Part shown: one piece after another, positions 55,551-63,230 of the stretch
How the letters are laid out: each line of letters begins with the position of its first letter
Numbering within the stretch: the first letter of the stretch is position 1
IMG/VR virus record: IMGVR_UViG_3300024265_000030
Coordinates: 1 to 64,000 of that record
Source of the DNA: a virus
Length of the DNA: 64,000 nt
Strand: one strand, 5' to 3'
Notes under the pieces: model-generated
The model's database searches: none
The model's input: the letters and a program-made list of their open reading frames with translations, nothing else
Told to the model about the DNA's origin: nothing
Translations under genes and position numbers: made by a program

Positions 55551-55793
55551 CTACACCTCCATATAGATTGGTTTATTAGAGAACATATATTTAATTTCCC
55601 TGTTCTCTCTAATAGGGGAAATGTGGGTAAACTTTGTTGAACTACCCTGTAGTACTGCTCTTGCTGCACTGATACCGGTTAACCAATACTTACCTTGTAT
55701 AGCAGCAATAGCTTCTTCTCTAGACATTAACTCCTGCAGCTTACTCTCTTTCCAGCACTCATTCTTTTTAATATAAGCAATGTATCTATTCAC
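55551..55793 (-). CDS. small protein, paralogue of 55974
   Basis: This encodes 80 residues. EEAIAAIQGKYWLTGISAAR, TKFTHISPI and the ending FSNKPIYMEV are echoed in the product of 55974. The two flank a small zinc-like gene. Confidence 0.55.
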   Translation of the reverse strand: MNRYIAYIKKNECWKESKLQELMSREEAIAAIQGKYWLTGISAARAVLQGSSTKFTHISPIRENREIKYMFSNKPIYMEV

Positions 55794-55984
55794 TATGCCT
55801 CCTTTTTAGTATATAGTGGACGAAACATACATGTAGATAAATCGTTAAAACACAGCACTCTCCAATACTTATGAGGATAGTCGTCAGGTACCCTTCCCGC
55901 TTCTTTTAGTTGTCTCATGTCTACAGCCTTGCAGTAATGACCACTCCCGTCCTCATGGTAGTTTAAACAATCGTTATGAGACAT
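55793..55984 (-). CDS. small Cys/His protein
   Basis: This encodes 63 residues: HNDCLNYHEDGSGHYCKAVD and two later cysteines, possibly a metal site. It shares ends with both neighbours. Confidence 0.5.
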   Translation of the reverse strand: MSHNDCLNYHEDGSGHYCKAVDMRQLKEAGRVPDDYPHKYWRVLCFNDLSTCMFRPLYTKKEA

Positions 55985-56237
55985 TTGTTACCTCCTTGTA
56001 AATAGGATTATGACTGAAAAGGTAGAAAGTCTTCTTCTTAGCAGAAACATACACAGGTGAAATAAAGCTAAAGTTAGTAGTAGTCTTTTTAGCATAGACA
56101 GCTTTAGCCATAAACTCTGTGCCTATGAAGTGAAAATCTCCTGCATACAGCTTCGTTGCTGCCTCCTGCAGTGTCTTTATCCTTGACACTGCCCTCCTGT
56201 GCCAGCCCTCATGTTTTTTAGTGTAAATACTAAACAT
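55974..56237 (-). CDS. small protein, paralogue of 55551
   Basis: This encodes 87 residues. YTKKHEGWHRRAVSRIKTLQ, TNFSFISPVYVS and FSHNPIYKEV parallel the gene at 55551. A local duplication with a third gene between. Confidence 0.55.
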   Translation of the reverse strand: MFSIYTKKHEGWHRRAVSRIKTLQEAATKLYAGDFHFIGTEFMAKAVYAKKTTTNFSFISPVYVSAKKKTFYLFSHNPIYKEVTNVS

Positions 56238-56460
56238 AAGCCATCACCCCCTTTATTTTTCTTTCTATTTGCATTAACTTGATTAAACCCGGCTCAGCAT
56301 CGATCTTCTTCAGATTAACACTAGCTATAATCAACCTTCTTGCCTGCTCTAGCTGCTCTAGTCTCATCCTCTTATAATCAATAGCAGGCCTGTCATAGCA
56401 ACGAATACACACACCCTCTGTACACTTAAAACACTTAGCTTTTATGTTTAATTCATGCAT
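56230..56460 (-). CDS. small zinc protein with coiled coil
   Basis: This encodes 76 residues from the ATG at 56460 (GGAGGTGAG upstream). KCFKCTEGVCIRCYD holds four cysteines, followed by a Leu-rich helix (MRLEQLEQARRLIIAS). Possible DNA-binding dimer. Confidence 0.55.
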   Translation of the reverse strand: MHELNIKAKCFKCTEGVCIRCYDRPAIDYKRMRLEQLEQARRLIIASVNLKKIDAEPGLIKLMQIERKIKGVMAYV

Positions 56461-56461
56461 T

Positions 56462-56683
56462 CTACTCACCTCCTTGAGTTAGTTCTGTAATACTTCTTCT
56501 TCCGGATAACCGTACAGCAAGATTGTCATCACCAACTGAATACAATAACCCAGGCATGTCCGGAACAACCTCAGCTAGTGTAAGATACTTTGGCCTAGGC
56601 ATAAGCCTCTGTAGAGCCCTTTCCATATCAAGCTGCGCTCTAACCTTACGATTCCACTGATAACTCTTTTTGTTAATAGCCAT
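56462..56683 (-). CDS. small basic protein
   Basis: This encodes 73 residues. SYQWNRKVRAQLDMERALQR then VVPDMPGLLYSVGDDNLAVR. Function unknown. Confidence 0.5.
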   Translation of the reverse strand: MAINKKSYQWNRKVRAQLDMERALQRLMPRPKYLTLAEVVPDMPGLLYSVGDDNLAVRLSGRRSITELTQGGE

Positions 56684-56695
56684 ACTCTCCTCCTT

Positions 56696-56965
56696 TTAAT
56701 TTGATTCAACTACTCTAAGCTCGCAGTCTTTAACTGAGCAAGCCTTACAACCAATACCTCTATGAATACAATACATAGCTTCAACACCAAATATGCCATC
56801 TTGACATTTTTGACATAAACCATTTATACGAAACTCTTTAACGCTAAGAACATCTTTAAACTCAGTAACAGGATTAATGTCTTTTTTACATAAAGGGCAT
56901 TTGCTTTGCTCAACATTGTTTACTGCATCCCTAAAGCCTACTTTCTTTATTAAATCTTTATTCAT
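56696..56965 (-). CDS. conserved zinc protein (KEFRINGLCQKCQDGIFG)
   Basis: This encodes 89 residues. SKCPLCKKDINPVTEF, LSVKEFRINGLCQKCQD and IGCKACSVKDC give three Cys pairs. The middle block is a common phage pattern without a known function. It lies just upstream of a tRNA-like sequence. Confidence 0.65.
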   Translation of the reverse strand: MNKDLIKKVGFRDAVNNVEQSKCPLCKKDINPVTEFKDVLSVKEFRINGLCQKCQDGIFGVEAMYCIHRGIGCKACSVKDCELRVVESN

Positions 56966-57017
56966 AACAACAGCCTCCGTACCTGCCTACCTTTCGGTTA
57001 GGACTTATAGGTAAACT

Positions 57018-57076
57018 GCCAGTGATGGGAATCGAACCCAATAGCCTTATTATTTCAGCTTCAACCTGACACTGGC
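57018..57076 (-). tRNA. tRNA-like element without a D-arm
   Basis: On the minus strand GCCAGTG (57070-57076) and CACTGGC (57018-57024) make a perfect 7-bp acceptor stem. A T-arm (TTGGG TTCGATT CCCAT) is next to it. Between them are only about 28 bases, with no room for a normal D-arm and at best a short anticodon-like arm. Total 59 nt. No CCA is encoded. It may be a mini tRNA, a T-arm mimic or a decayed tRNA. Confidence 0.55.
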
Positions 57077-57090
57077 GATTAATGAACATT

Positions 57091-57246
57091 CTACTTACTT
57101 TTCTTTAATTTGTTTAATGCTCTCTGGATGTTTACATAAGTAACCAGTTTGTCATCCTTCAAATAAAATCTCATCTTGTTTCCGTTCTCTGTAACTTTTG
57201 TGATTCTTGTGCAATACCCAAGATTAATGTGATTCGCATATTCCAT
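57091..57246 (-). CDS. small basic protein, first of the leftward block
   Basis: This encodes 51 residues behind AAGGAG. RITKVTENGNKMRFYLKDDK suggests a beta structure with a Lys-rich helix at the end. It is the first gene after the divergent region. Confidence 0.55.
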   Translation of the reverse strand: MEYANHINLGYCTRITKVTENGNKMRFYLKDDKLVTYVNIQRALNKLKKSK

Positions 57247-57369
57247 TTGTTTCTCCTTCGCTTAGGGTTAAACTCGGATCAACCAACTACGGATGGGTGC
57301 CCCTTATTCCCAAGCTGTTAAATCATATTTATTTACTATTTAACTACCCTCCCCAGCGCACTTGGGTGA

Positions 57370-57570
57370 GGTTCGTTTTTATAGGGGGTCATGGTGAAAC
57401 GTATCTAAAAATACGAAGGTTCGTACTATAGGGGGTCATGGTGATTTATAGGAAGGTCGGGAAAAACGTATCTGAAAATATATCCGGTCTCTTTTTACTC
57501 TATAATGTATGTCCGGTCTTCTTTTACTCTTTTTATAGAGGGTGGTCGAAAAAAGCGTATCTGAAAATAT
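57370..57570 (-). promoter_or_regulatory. three repeated promoter-like units (leftward)
   Basis: On the minus strand each unit has TATTTTYAGATACG followed, 16-18 bases later, by TATAAA, with a GACC word between. Forward-strand marks: GTATCTAAAAATA (57401), CGTATCTGAAAATA (57467), CGTATCTGAAAATAT (57556). TATAGGGGGTCATGGTGA occurs twice (57380, 57427). This may be a phage-specific promoter set for the leftward block. Confidence 0.6.
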
Positions 57571-57853
57571 GGCGGGCACTACTGTTACTCTTACTCTGGT
57601 CTTATTGTTATTCTCTCTGATAGTATAATGAATGATCCTGCATTTTTTCTTTTGACTATGTACCTACCGGTCAAATTCAAACCGAATTTAAAATGATAAC
57701 TATTATGTTAGACCTCTTTGTATACTGCACACACTTACCTTATCCCTCCTACACTTTTTATGCATAAATATACCCTTTTATCTTATTTCTCTACGCTTTT
57801 ACTGCATTTCTTTACACATCTGTTTATTTCTCTACGTATCTTTTGTGCTATTA

Positions 57854-57882
57854 TTGACAATACTGTAATTATGTTATATAAT
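57854..57882 (+). promoter_or_regulatory. perfect sigma70-type promoter for the rightward block
   Basis: TTGACA (57854-57859), an exact 17-base spacer, TATAAT (57877-57882). Both boxes match the consensus at all positions. It should be used by the host polymerase without phage factors, so it is likely an early promoter for the genes from 57962. Confidence 0.85.
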
Positions 57883-57961
57883 TTAAGTAAGTAGAGGGAC
57901 GCTAAGGGAGGAAGATAATATGATAACTTTAATGTATGTATATAAAAGATAGAGACCTCCC

Positions 57962-58231
57962 TTGAAAAAGATATCCAGAAGCGATATACAAAAATTATTT
58001 GGGGATGAGAATATTGACCTCCTTATTGATAGTGGTATTAAAGCCGGTACTGATATACGTAGTATACGTATAGTTATAGTAGACTATCTCTTATGTAAGT
58101 TTTTTGGAGATAGTGATAGAGAAGAGTTTAAGGAATATCCTGTTAGCGGTAAGCTGCGTATTAGCGGTAAGCTGCGTGAAAATATAGAAATAGGGGAGAA
58201 TAGGTATGGACGTAAAAAACGTAGATTTTGA
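57962..58231 (+). CDS. hypothetical protein, first gene of the rightward block
   Basis: This encodes 89 residues from a TTG without a good ribosome site; the frame is open from the promoter region. SRSDIQKLFGDENIDLLIDS then DYLLCKFFGDS, with a small repeat SGKLRISGKLRE. A 10-codon ATG frame at 57920 precedes it. No family. Confidence 0.45.
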   Translation: MKKISRSDIQKLFGDENIDLLIDSGIKAGTDIRSIRIVIVDYLLCKFFGDSDREEFKEYPVSGKLRISGKLRENIEIGENRYGRKKRRF

Positions 58232-58580
58232 AAAGATAAATAGAGAAGCTATACTCAGTTTAGAAGAGGACAGTGAGAAAAGATTAGAGTATAGGAGTTC
58301 AACTGAATATAGGATATTGAAAAGAAAGATAATTGAACACTGTTATGCTGATAACCATATTGTAGACAATGAGTATGTAGATACTCTTTTTGATAATGTT
58401 ACTAATGATGAGTTCGTATACTTCTTTGAATGTACTGTGTTTGATAAAAAAAGGACGGTGGTAGGTGTGTCTCCTTCTGAGAGCGTTATTGTTTATGGAC
58501 TAACATTTATAGTGACTTTCGGTCAGGATGCAAGTTACGAAGTATATAAAGAGAGGAAAGATGAAACCAATAGTGTTTAA
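58206..58580 (+). CDS. acidic hypothetical protein
   Basis: This encodes 124 residues with GGGGAGAATAGGT upstream. An acidic helical N-terminus (LSLEEDSEKRLEYRSSTEYR), then a beta-rich end (VYGLTFIVTFGQDASYEVY). It overlaps both neighbours by about 20 bases. Confidence 0.5.
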   Translation: MDVKNVDFEKINREAILSLEEDSEKRLEYRSSTEYRILKRKIIEHCYADNHIVDNEYVDTLFDNVTNDEFVYFFECTVFDKKRTVVGVSPSESVIVYGLTFIVTFGQDASYEVYKERKDETNSV

Positions 58581-58809
58581 AGAAAGCAATGTTACATTTG
58601 CTAAAGATCAAAAGCAGTATTTACCTTTACCTGCTTTTAAGAATGAAAATGGTCATGTAATTTCATGCTGGAAGTTATCGCTAGTAGAAAGAATGAAATT
58701 ACTATTTACAGGTAAACTATGGATGAATATACTTTCGTTTAATAAACCGCTATCTCCTATTTTACCAAGTGTTAAATATCCTTTTATAAAAGATAAAAAT
58801 GATGGGTAA
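58561..58809 (+). CDS. conserved phage small protein (MKPIVFKESNVTFAKDQ)
   Basis: This encodes 82 residues from the ATG at 58561 behind GAGAGGAAAG. KPIVFKESNVTFAKDQ, YLPLPAFKNENGHVISCWKL and LLFTGKLWMNIL recur in many phages; function unknown. The longer in-frame start is in the previous gene. Confidence 0.65.
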   Translation: MKPIVFKESNVTFAKDQKQYLPLPAFKNENGHVISCWKLSLVERMKLLFTGKLWMNILSFNKPLSPILPSVKYPFIKDKNDG

Positions 58810-59026
58810 GCTGCATACTATACGAAGATATATACTGCGTGATCCTGAACGTTTTATTGATGGTTACTGGAGTGATGGTACAAAAAGATTTAAAGGTGTA
58901 CGTTACGATAAAGGTAAAACATCAACAGTAAACCGGTTCACTTACTCATATAGGTCATTTGTTAAACATATATTAGCTGGAGTAGGCATGTCCGACGACA
59001 GGGAGAGGAATAGCGATGGTACCTGA
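58799..59026 (+). CDS. small basic protein
   Basis: This encodes 75 residues. LHTIRRYILRDPERFIDGYW then a Lys/Arg-rich part. Its 3' end runs into the tRNA-like element starting at 58976. No family. Confidence 0.5.
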   Translation: MMGKLHTIRRYILRDPERFIDGYWSDGTKRFKGVRYDKGKTSTVNRFTYSYRSFVKHILAGVGMSDDRERNSDGT

Positions 59027-59099
59027 TGGGTTCACAGCTTATCCTTTGCTAATGGGTTAATCGCCATTGTTAGGCAGGTTCGAATCCTGCCTCCAGCAT
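58976..59099 (+). tRNA. tRNA-like element with oversized middle
   Basis: GCTGGAG (58976-58982) pairs perfectly with CTCCAGC (59092-59098), and a perfect T-arm (GCAGG TTCGAAT CCTGC) precedes it. The 3' end ATA has no CCA. The part between is about 90 bases, too long for a normal D, anticodon and variable arm; it contains AATGG/CCATT and GCGAT/ATCGC pairs and could hold an intron or an extra domain. It overlaps the end of the upstream gene. I cannot assign an anticodon. Confidence 0.45.
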
Positions 59100-59114
59100 A
59101 TTTAGAGGGAAATA

Positions 59115-59603
59115 ATGAAATTGAAAGACATACCGGCACTAGAGTGGCACAGTTTTAAGGTTAATAGTAGTAATGTTAGAAAATACTTAAATGCTGTTAT
59201 AGATGAAAACGAAAAGCTTAAAGAAGCAGGATCAGCGTGTGTAGAGTTATTAAGAGAAATGACTAACCTATATATTGCAGCTGATCATTCTGATTCCATA
59301 CTTGCTTTTACAATAGCGCAGCGCTTTATAGATTTAATAGGGGGGGAACGGATGGGAGCATTTGACGCATTTTATAAGGGCGAGAAAGCAAAAGAGTATT
59401 ACAGGAAAGCTAAACTATTTGAAAAATTATCTTTTGATTTGAATATTAATGTTCGTAAACTTGAAGACGTGAATAAACAACTTCAATTAAAGTACAGTGA
59501 ATTAATAATGGCAGTTGGGAACAAATATAAAGGTGAGACCAGGCATGAGACTGCTTTACGTTATATTAAAAATGCTGAACGTGTAAGAGGGAAGGGGAAA
59601 TGA
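59115..59603 (+). CDS. helical hypothetical protein
   Basis: This encodes 162 residues behind AGAGGGAAATA. It is helical (VIDENEKLKEAGSACVELLR; LFEKLSFDLNINVRKLEDVN). Function unknown. Coupled to the next gene. Confidence 0.5.
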   Translation: MKLKDIPALEWHSFKVNSSNVRKYLNAVIDENEKLKEAGSACVELLREMTNLYIAADHSDSILAFTIAQRFIDLIGGERMGAFDAFYKGEKAKEYYRKAKLFEKLSFDLNINVRKLEDVNKQLQLKYSELIMAVGNKYKGETRHETALRYIKNAERVRGKGK

Positions 59604-59797
59604 AGAAAGAATTAACAGGGAAGGATGCAGCTGAGATAGTTGACAGATCCACAATCTTTATGCTAAAGGAAAGGATTGGACAATTAGAAGCTGAACATAA
59701 ACGATTATTAAAAAAGGTAAGGTGTGGGTGTGGAAAGAAAGCCAATACTCACCTATGTAGTGACTGTTACGTAAATGACTTAGTAGATTTACATTGA
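59600..59797 (+). CDS. small coiled-coil zinc protein
   Basis: This encodes 65 residues: MLKERIGQLEAEHKRLLKKV is a coiled coil, then CGCGKKANTHLCSDC a four-Cys ribbon. Typical of a small dimeric DNA-binding protein. ATGA overlap. Confidence 0.55.
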   Translation: MKKELTGKDAAEIVDRSTIFMLKERIGQLEAEHKRLLKKVRCGCGKKANTHLCSDCYVNDLVDLH

Positions 59798-59807
59798 GGA
59801 GAGTATA

Positions 59808-60026
59808 ATGAAATGTAAAAAATGCGGTACTACTATTAGTGCATGGACTGATATAAAAGAAGAACCTCCTGAAAGAAAGCTACTGATAATAACAGACGGC
59901 AAAAAAAATGTCGGTGTAGCTTTTTACTATAAGTACTGTCAGAAGTTTTTTGTTGGTGATCTTGAATGTAAAAATGTTGTACAATGGACGCTCTTGCCTA
60001 AGCCTACAAAAAAGAGGAAAGCATGA
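59808..60026 (+). CDS. DUF551-like protein with CxxC
   Basis: This encodes 72 residues: MKCKKCGTTI, then WTDIKEEPPERKLLIITDGK and VVQWTLLPKP, the DUF551-type pattern found in phages. GAGGAGAG upstream. Function unknown. Confidence 0.6.
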   Translation: MKCKKCGTTISAWTDIKEEPPERKLLIITDGKKNVGVAFYYKYCQKFFVGDLECKNVVQWTLLPKPTKKRKA

Positions 60027-60220
60027 AACTAAAATATCCGGCATCTCATTTTGTAAGTACTCCGTCTGGAAAAACATATGCTTGCGAAAAACATCTATCG
60101 GCGATAAGAGCTATATATAGGGTGTTAGGTTGTAATACGGAAGTAATTAAATTAAATAAGAAAGGTAAACACGAGTGCGACAATTGTGTTAACGAGAATA
60201 GTATAAATAATGATACATAA
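60023..60220 (+). CDS. conserved small Cys protein (CDNCVNE)
   Basis: This encodes 65 residues. TPSGKTYACEKHLSAIRAIY and ECDNCVNE resemble a common phage zinc protein. ATGA overlap with the previous gene. Confidence 0.6.
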   Translation: MKLKYPASHFVSTPSGKTYACEKHLSAIRAIYRVLGCNTEVIKLNKKGKHECDNCVNENSINNDT

Positions 60221-60437
60221 ATTAGAATATAGCTACTATACGAAGAAAGCAATAATAAATGGCAGAACAAAATTCAAGCATGAAGATTTTCGTAAAGGTA
60301 TCCTGGATTTTGATACTAATAAATACTGGGATGATGAAAATAATTATTATAATGTTGTATCTGATTTTCTACAGGATTCAGGTGTAAAGAAAGGGTATAT
60401 GCTTACAGTAATTAAGAAGGAGGAAAAGGATGACTAA
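60210..60437 (+). CDS. small hypothetical protein
   Basis: This encodes 75 residues. EYSYYTKKAIINGRTKFKHE then acidic (DFDTNKYWDDENNYYNVV). No family. Overlaps both neighbours. Confidence 0.5.
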   Translation: MIHKLEYSYYTKKAIINGRTKFKHEDFRKGILDFDTNKYWDDENNYYNVVSDFLQDSGVKKGYMLTVIKKEEKDD

Positions 60438-61032
60438 AACTGAATTTGTTGCTAAGTACAAAATAGATTTTCAAGGAGTAAGGGACTTAGAGGGCATCTT
60501 AGATGATAATGCTAAGGATACTTTCAGCGAATATTTAATTAAACACAAATTAAAACCTGACATTGAAAAAGGGATTGAAGCTGGTGATTTTATCCAAACT
60601 ACAGATATGGAGGAGTATACCGCGACAGGTGTAGTTGCATCTATTAAAGGGAAGATTGTAGTTTGGTGTACTAATAGAAAATTTAAGTCTGATGATTTAA
60701 ATAACTTTAAGTCTGTAAAAATTGTAGCTAAGAAAGATACTCAAGAGTGGGAGACTTTATTTATAAGTAACTTTGGTAATTTAAATTATTGCTCTGATAC
60801 TGAAATTAATGCTCTACGGGGCTCCCTTAGAAGTTTAAATGTTAAAGAAGAGCTATTATCTTTTATCCCTGAAGTAGGATCAGAGTTAAAAAGAATAACA
60901 GATAATCTTGCAACGGCCAACCACGATATAAATATTTATAAAGACTTAGTAGGTCAGGTCGCTCCTGGTATGTTAAAGTTAGTAGAACAATATGAAAAAA
61001 GACTAAAACAAAAATTAGAAAAACAACAATGA
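60430..61032 (+). CDS. hypothetical protein
   Basis: This encodes 200 residues behind AAGGAGG. A helical N-terminus, a beta-rich middle (TGVVASIKGKIVVWCTNRKF), and a C-terminal coiled coil (LKLVEQYEKRLKQKLEKQQ). No family. Confidence 0.55.
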   Translation: MTKTEFVAKYKIDFQGVRDLEGILDDNAKDTFSEYLIKHKLKPDIEKGIEAGDFIQTTDMEEYTATGVVASIKGKIVVWCTNRKFKSDDLNNFKSVKIVAKKDTQEWETLFISNFGNLNYCSDTEINALRGSLRSLNVKEELLSFIPEVGSELKRITDNLATANHDINIYKDLVGQVAPGMLKLVEQYEKRLKQKLEKQQ

Positions 61033-61409
61033 AGCATTACTACTTTGGCTGTAATAAACAGGCCGGACATTTTTGGTTTACTTCTGTTAATAAAGGAGAA
61101 TATTTAATCCCACACTGTAGCTTTAGTATACCAAAAGAACTAGGTAGTATTAGAACATCTATTGACAGCTCATTTTGCCCTGCAGACACCGAGGTAGAAG
61201 GAATCTCTAACCTTTGGCTTTTGATCTCAGGTAAAAAAAGATGGACAATATTATCTTTTTGGGATCACAGTGTTGACAGTAGGCCCGGAAGTAATAGTAA
61301 CTTTGTAATAGAAGGAGAGCATAATTTCAATAAAATGATAAATTTAATAACTAAATATTTTCCTTTTATTATAACACGGTTTCATTTTGACATAAAGATG
61401 CAGGGATAG
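61029..61409 (+). CDS. conserved phage protein
   Basis: This encodes 126 residues. YYFGCNKQAGHFWFTS, PKELGSIRTSIDSSFCPADT and LWLLISGKKRWTILSFWDHS follow a phage pattern of unknown function. ATGA overlap. Confidence 0.6.
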   Translation: MKHYYFGCNKQAGHFWFTSVNKGEYLIPHCSFSIPKELGSIRTSIDSSFCPADTEVEGISNLWLLISGKKRWTILSFWDHSVDSRPGSNSNFVIEGEHNFNKMINLITKYFPFIITRFHFDIKMQG

Positions 61410-61410
61410 T

Positions 61411-61644
61411 ATGATTGAAGTTTATGTAGAATGGTATGACAGTCAGTCTTCTAATGTATGGACTGAAAAAAAGGACATTCACTATAAACATATACCGGCA
61501 GTAACAAAAGGATATAGAGTAAAAGAGACAGACAAGTATATTGTTGTTAGTCATTCCTATGACAAAGAAACCAACAGCTGGTGTGGATATTTACTTATAC
61601 CCAAATGCAGCATAATTAAAATAGAGAAAAAGGTAAGCAGATAA
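61411..61644 (+). CDS. small hypothetical protein
   Basis: This encodes 77 residues, beta-rich (YVEWYDSQSSNVWTEKKDIH; IVVSHSYDKETNSWCGYLLI). A small barrel is likely. No family. Confidence 0.5.
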   Translation: MIEVYVEWYDSQSSNVWTEKKDIHYKHIPAVTKGYRVKETDKYIVVSHSYDKETNSWCGYLLIPKCSIIKIEKKVSR

Positions 61645-61719
61645 ATGAACACCCAAACATTAATCATTTTAAAGACTAGATATATAATAGTACTAGAAAA
61701 AGAAGGTGTATGTGGGTGA
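61645..61719 (+). CDS. possible 24-residue peptide
   Basis: An ATG directly after the previous stop opens MNTQTLIILKTRYIIVLEKE, with a TGA at 61717. It overlaps the next gene by 14 bases. Coding status is uncertain. Confidence 0.3.
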   Translation: MNTQTLIILKTRYIIVLEKEGVCG

Positions 61720-61963
61720 TAGTACATTATCAAAAAAAGAAATTGAAGATTTATTAGGCTCTGCAGAAGAGTTTAAAAAAATAGGGAAAAATAAACCACG
61801 CTCTTTACCTGGAAAAATGAAAAGGGCATTATCTAGGATGGATAATGAATTTAAAGGGAAAAGGTTATATTATGAGGATGGTGAATATTATGTATGCTGC
61901 AAAGATGTACCTGGTTTATATTGTAAAGTAGATAGTTTACGGAGGATATATGGGACAAACTGA
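61706..61963 (+). CDS. small basic protein
   Basis: This encodes 85 residues from a GTG (61706 or 61712). LSKKEIEDLLGSAEEFKKIG then a Lys/Arg-rich part and YYVCCKDVPGLYC. Function unknown. Confidence 0.5.
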   Translation: MYVGDSTLSKKEIEDLLGSAEEFKKIGKNKPRSLPGKMKRALSRMDNEFKGKRLYYEDGEYYVCCKDVPGLYCKVDSLRRIYGTN

Positions 61964-62123
61964 AAGAAAATACAGCAAAAACAAAAAGCGATGCACTAAA
62001 TGTAATATAGTATTCCGGGGCTTATTTATCGCATATAAAACACGGGTATACTGTATGACATGCGGAAGTAAAATTGAAGTTTCACCCACTATAAGTATAG
62101 GTGAGTATATAAGTGCAGCATGA
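61950..62123 (+). CDS. zinc-ribbon microprotein
   Basis: This encodes 57 residues behind GGAGG. NKKRCTKCNIVFRGLF and YCMTCGSKIE form a four-Cys ribbon with a basic N-terminus. Overlaps both neighbours by 11-14 bases. Confidence 0.55.
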   Translation: MGQTERKYSKNKKRCTKCNIVFRGLFIAYKTRVYCMTCGSKIEVSPTISIGEYISAA

Positions 62124-62355
62124 ATTTTCTGAATGGTTTAATATTGATGATTATAAGAAACATTTAACCAGAAATATGAATGAGGTATACTTACTATACA
62201 ATTTTAAAAAAGGAAATTTGTTGGTCTATATAAATGGTGTAAAAATAGATGAAATTGAAAATGTGCCTATATCCGGATCAGATATGACAAAAAAAAGTAC
62301 ATTTATAATACCGTCTGTAGTTTTTAAGTATTTATCAAATGCTGAATATAATTAA
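62113..62355 (+). CDS. small hypothetical protein
   Basis: This encodes 80 residues from a GTG. SEWFNIDDYKKHLTRNMNEV, beta-rich middle, and SDMTKKSTFIIPSVV at the end. No family. Confidence 0.5.
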   Translation: MQHEFSEWFNIDDYKKHLTRNMNEVYLLYNFKKGNLLVYINGVKIDEIENVPISGSDMTKKSTFIIPSVVFKYLSNAEYN

Positions 62356-62372
62356 AATAAAAGGAGAAACTT

Positions 62373-62612
62373 ATGAGTAAAAGAATTGTAAGTGCAATAC
62401 GCATACCGGCACATAAGCTTATATTTAAAATGCGGCACAGAGAACCATTTCGTAACAAGATATGCCGGTTTGTAGCCAGACATTTACCTGATAGATTAAT
62501 TTATTTTGTTGTTATATGGGTGGGCGCTCAATGCTCTAGCGCTAATAATAAACCTGTGCCGGATATAACATGGCAAGATATGGCAAAACACTATGAAAAG
62601 AGAGATTATTAA
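62373..62612 (+). CDS. conserved small protein (ICRFVARHLPDRLIYFVVI)
   Basis: This encodes 79 residues behind AAAGGAG. RNKICRFVARHLPDRLIYFV then DITWQDMAKHYEKRD recurs in phages. The hydrophobic run may be a membrane segment. Function unknown. Confidence 0.6.
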   Translation: MSKRIVSAIRIPAHKLIFKMRHREPFRNKICRFVARHLPDRLIYFVVIWVGAQCSSANNKPVPDITWQDMAKHYEKRDY

Positions 62613-62790
62613 TAATCGGTTTTTAGGGATATGTCAGAAATGCGGAAATAAGGTTAGAGTAAGATTATCCGAAGAAGCTACTTTAGCCTTCAGAGTTAAA
62701 GAATTAAAAAAGATAGTGGGTATATATGCCACCAATGAATGCTGCCCTGCACCAAATAGATGTAAAGGTGGTTATAAAATAAAACATTAA
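62593..62790 (+). CDS. small zinc protein
   Basis: This encodes 65 residues. ICQKCGNKVRVRLSEEAT and CCPAPNRC hold Cys pairs. Overlaps the gene upstream by 20 bases. Confidence 0.55.
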   Translation: MKREIINNRFLGICQKCGNKVRVRLSEEATLAFRVKELKKIVGIYATNECCPAPNRCKGGYKIKH

Positions 62791-62805
62791 AAGAGAGGTA
62801 AGTAA

Positions 62806-63183
62806 GTGAAAAGTTATGGAAAAGAACTGATACTGGATATTCATGGTTGTAATGCTGCGACGTTTACCCGGAAATCTATTAAAGCATATTTCCAGGAGCT
62901 GTGTATCAAAATAGATATGAAAAGGGAAAAGCTTTGCTGGTGGGACTACAAGGGACATCCGGAATTATACGAAAAAGCACCTGACCATCTTAAAGGCACT
63001 TCAGCTGTACAATTCATTAAAACATCTAACATCACCGTGCATACCCTGGATGTCAAAAAGATGGTATTGTTGAACATATTCTCATGTAAGGATTTTGATA
63101 TAGAGGAAGCTGTAGGTTTTTCAAGTGAATGGTTCAAAGGCAAGAAATGCATATACAACACTGCAAGTAGGGGAGCATTATGA
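62806..63183 (+). CDS. S-adenosylmethionine decarboxylase-like protein
   Basis: This encodes 125 residues from a GTG behind AGAGAGG. YGKELILDIHGCNAATFTRK, then HLKGTSAVQFIKTSNITVHT and LLNIFSCKDFDIEEA follow the SpeD/SpeH layout used to make decarboxylated SAM for spermidine. The usual autocleavage ESHIS site is replaced by TSNIT, so activity and pyruvoyl formation are uncertain. Phage relatives with this form are known. Spermidine could help package or neutralise DNA. Confidence 0.7.
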   Translation: MKSYGKELILDIHGCNAATFTRKSIKAYFQELCIKIDMKREKLCWWDYKGHPELYEKAPDHLKGTSAVQFIKTSNITVHTLDVKKMVLLNIFSCKDFDIEEAVGFSSEWFKGKKCIYNTASRGAL

Positions 63184-63230
63184 ATGTAGAAATCCTCAAA
63201 CAGCAGCTGCATGAGGAGAGAAAGAAATGA
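63180..63230 (+). CDS. possible 16-residue peptide
   Basis: ATG overlapping the SAM decarboxylase-like stop, then MNVEILKQQLHEERKK and TGA. It also overlaps the next ATG. It may be a translational coupler. Low confidence. Confidence 0.25.
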   Translation: MNVEILKQQLHEERKK

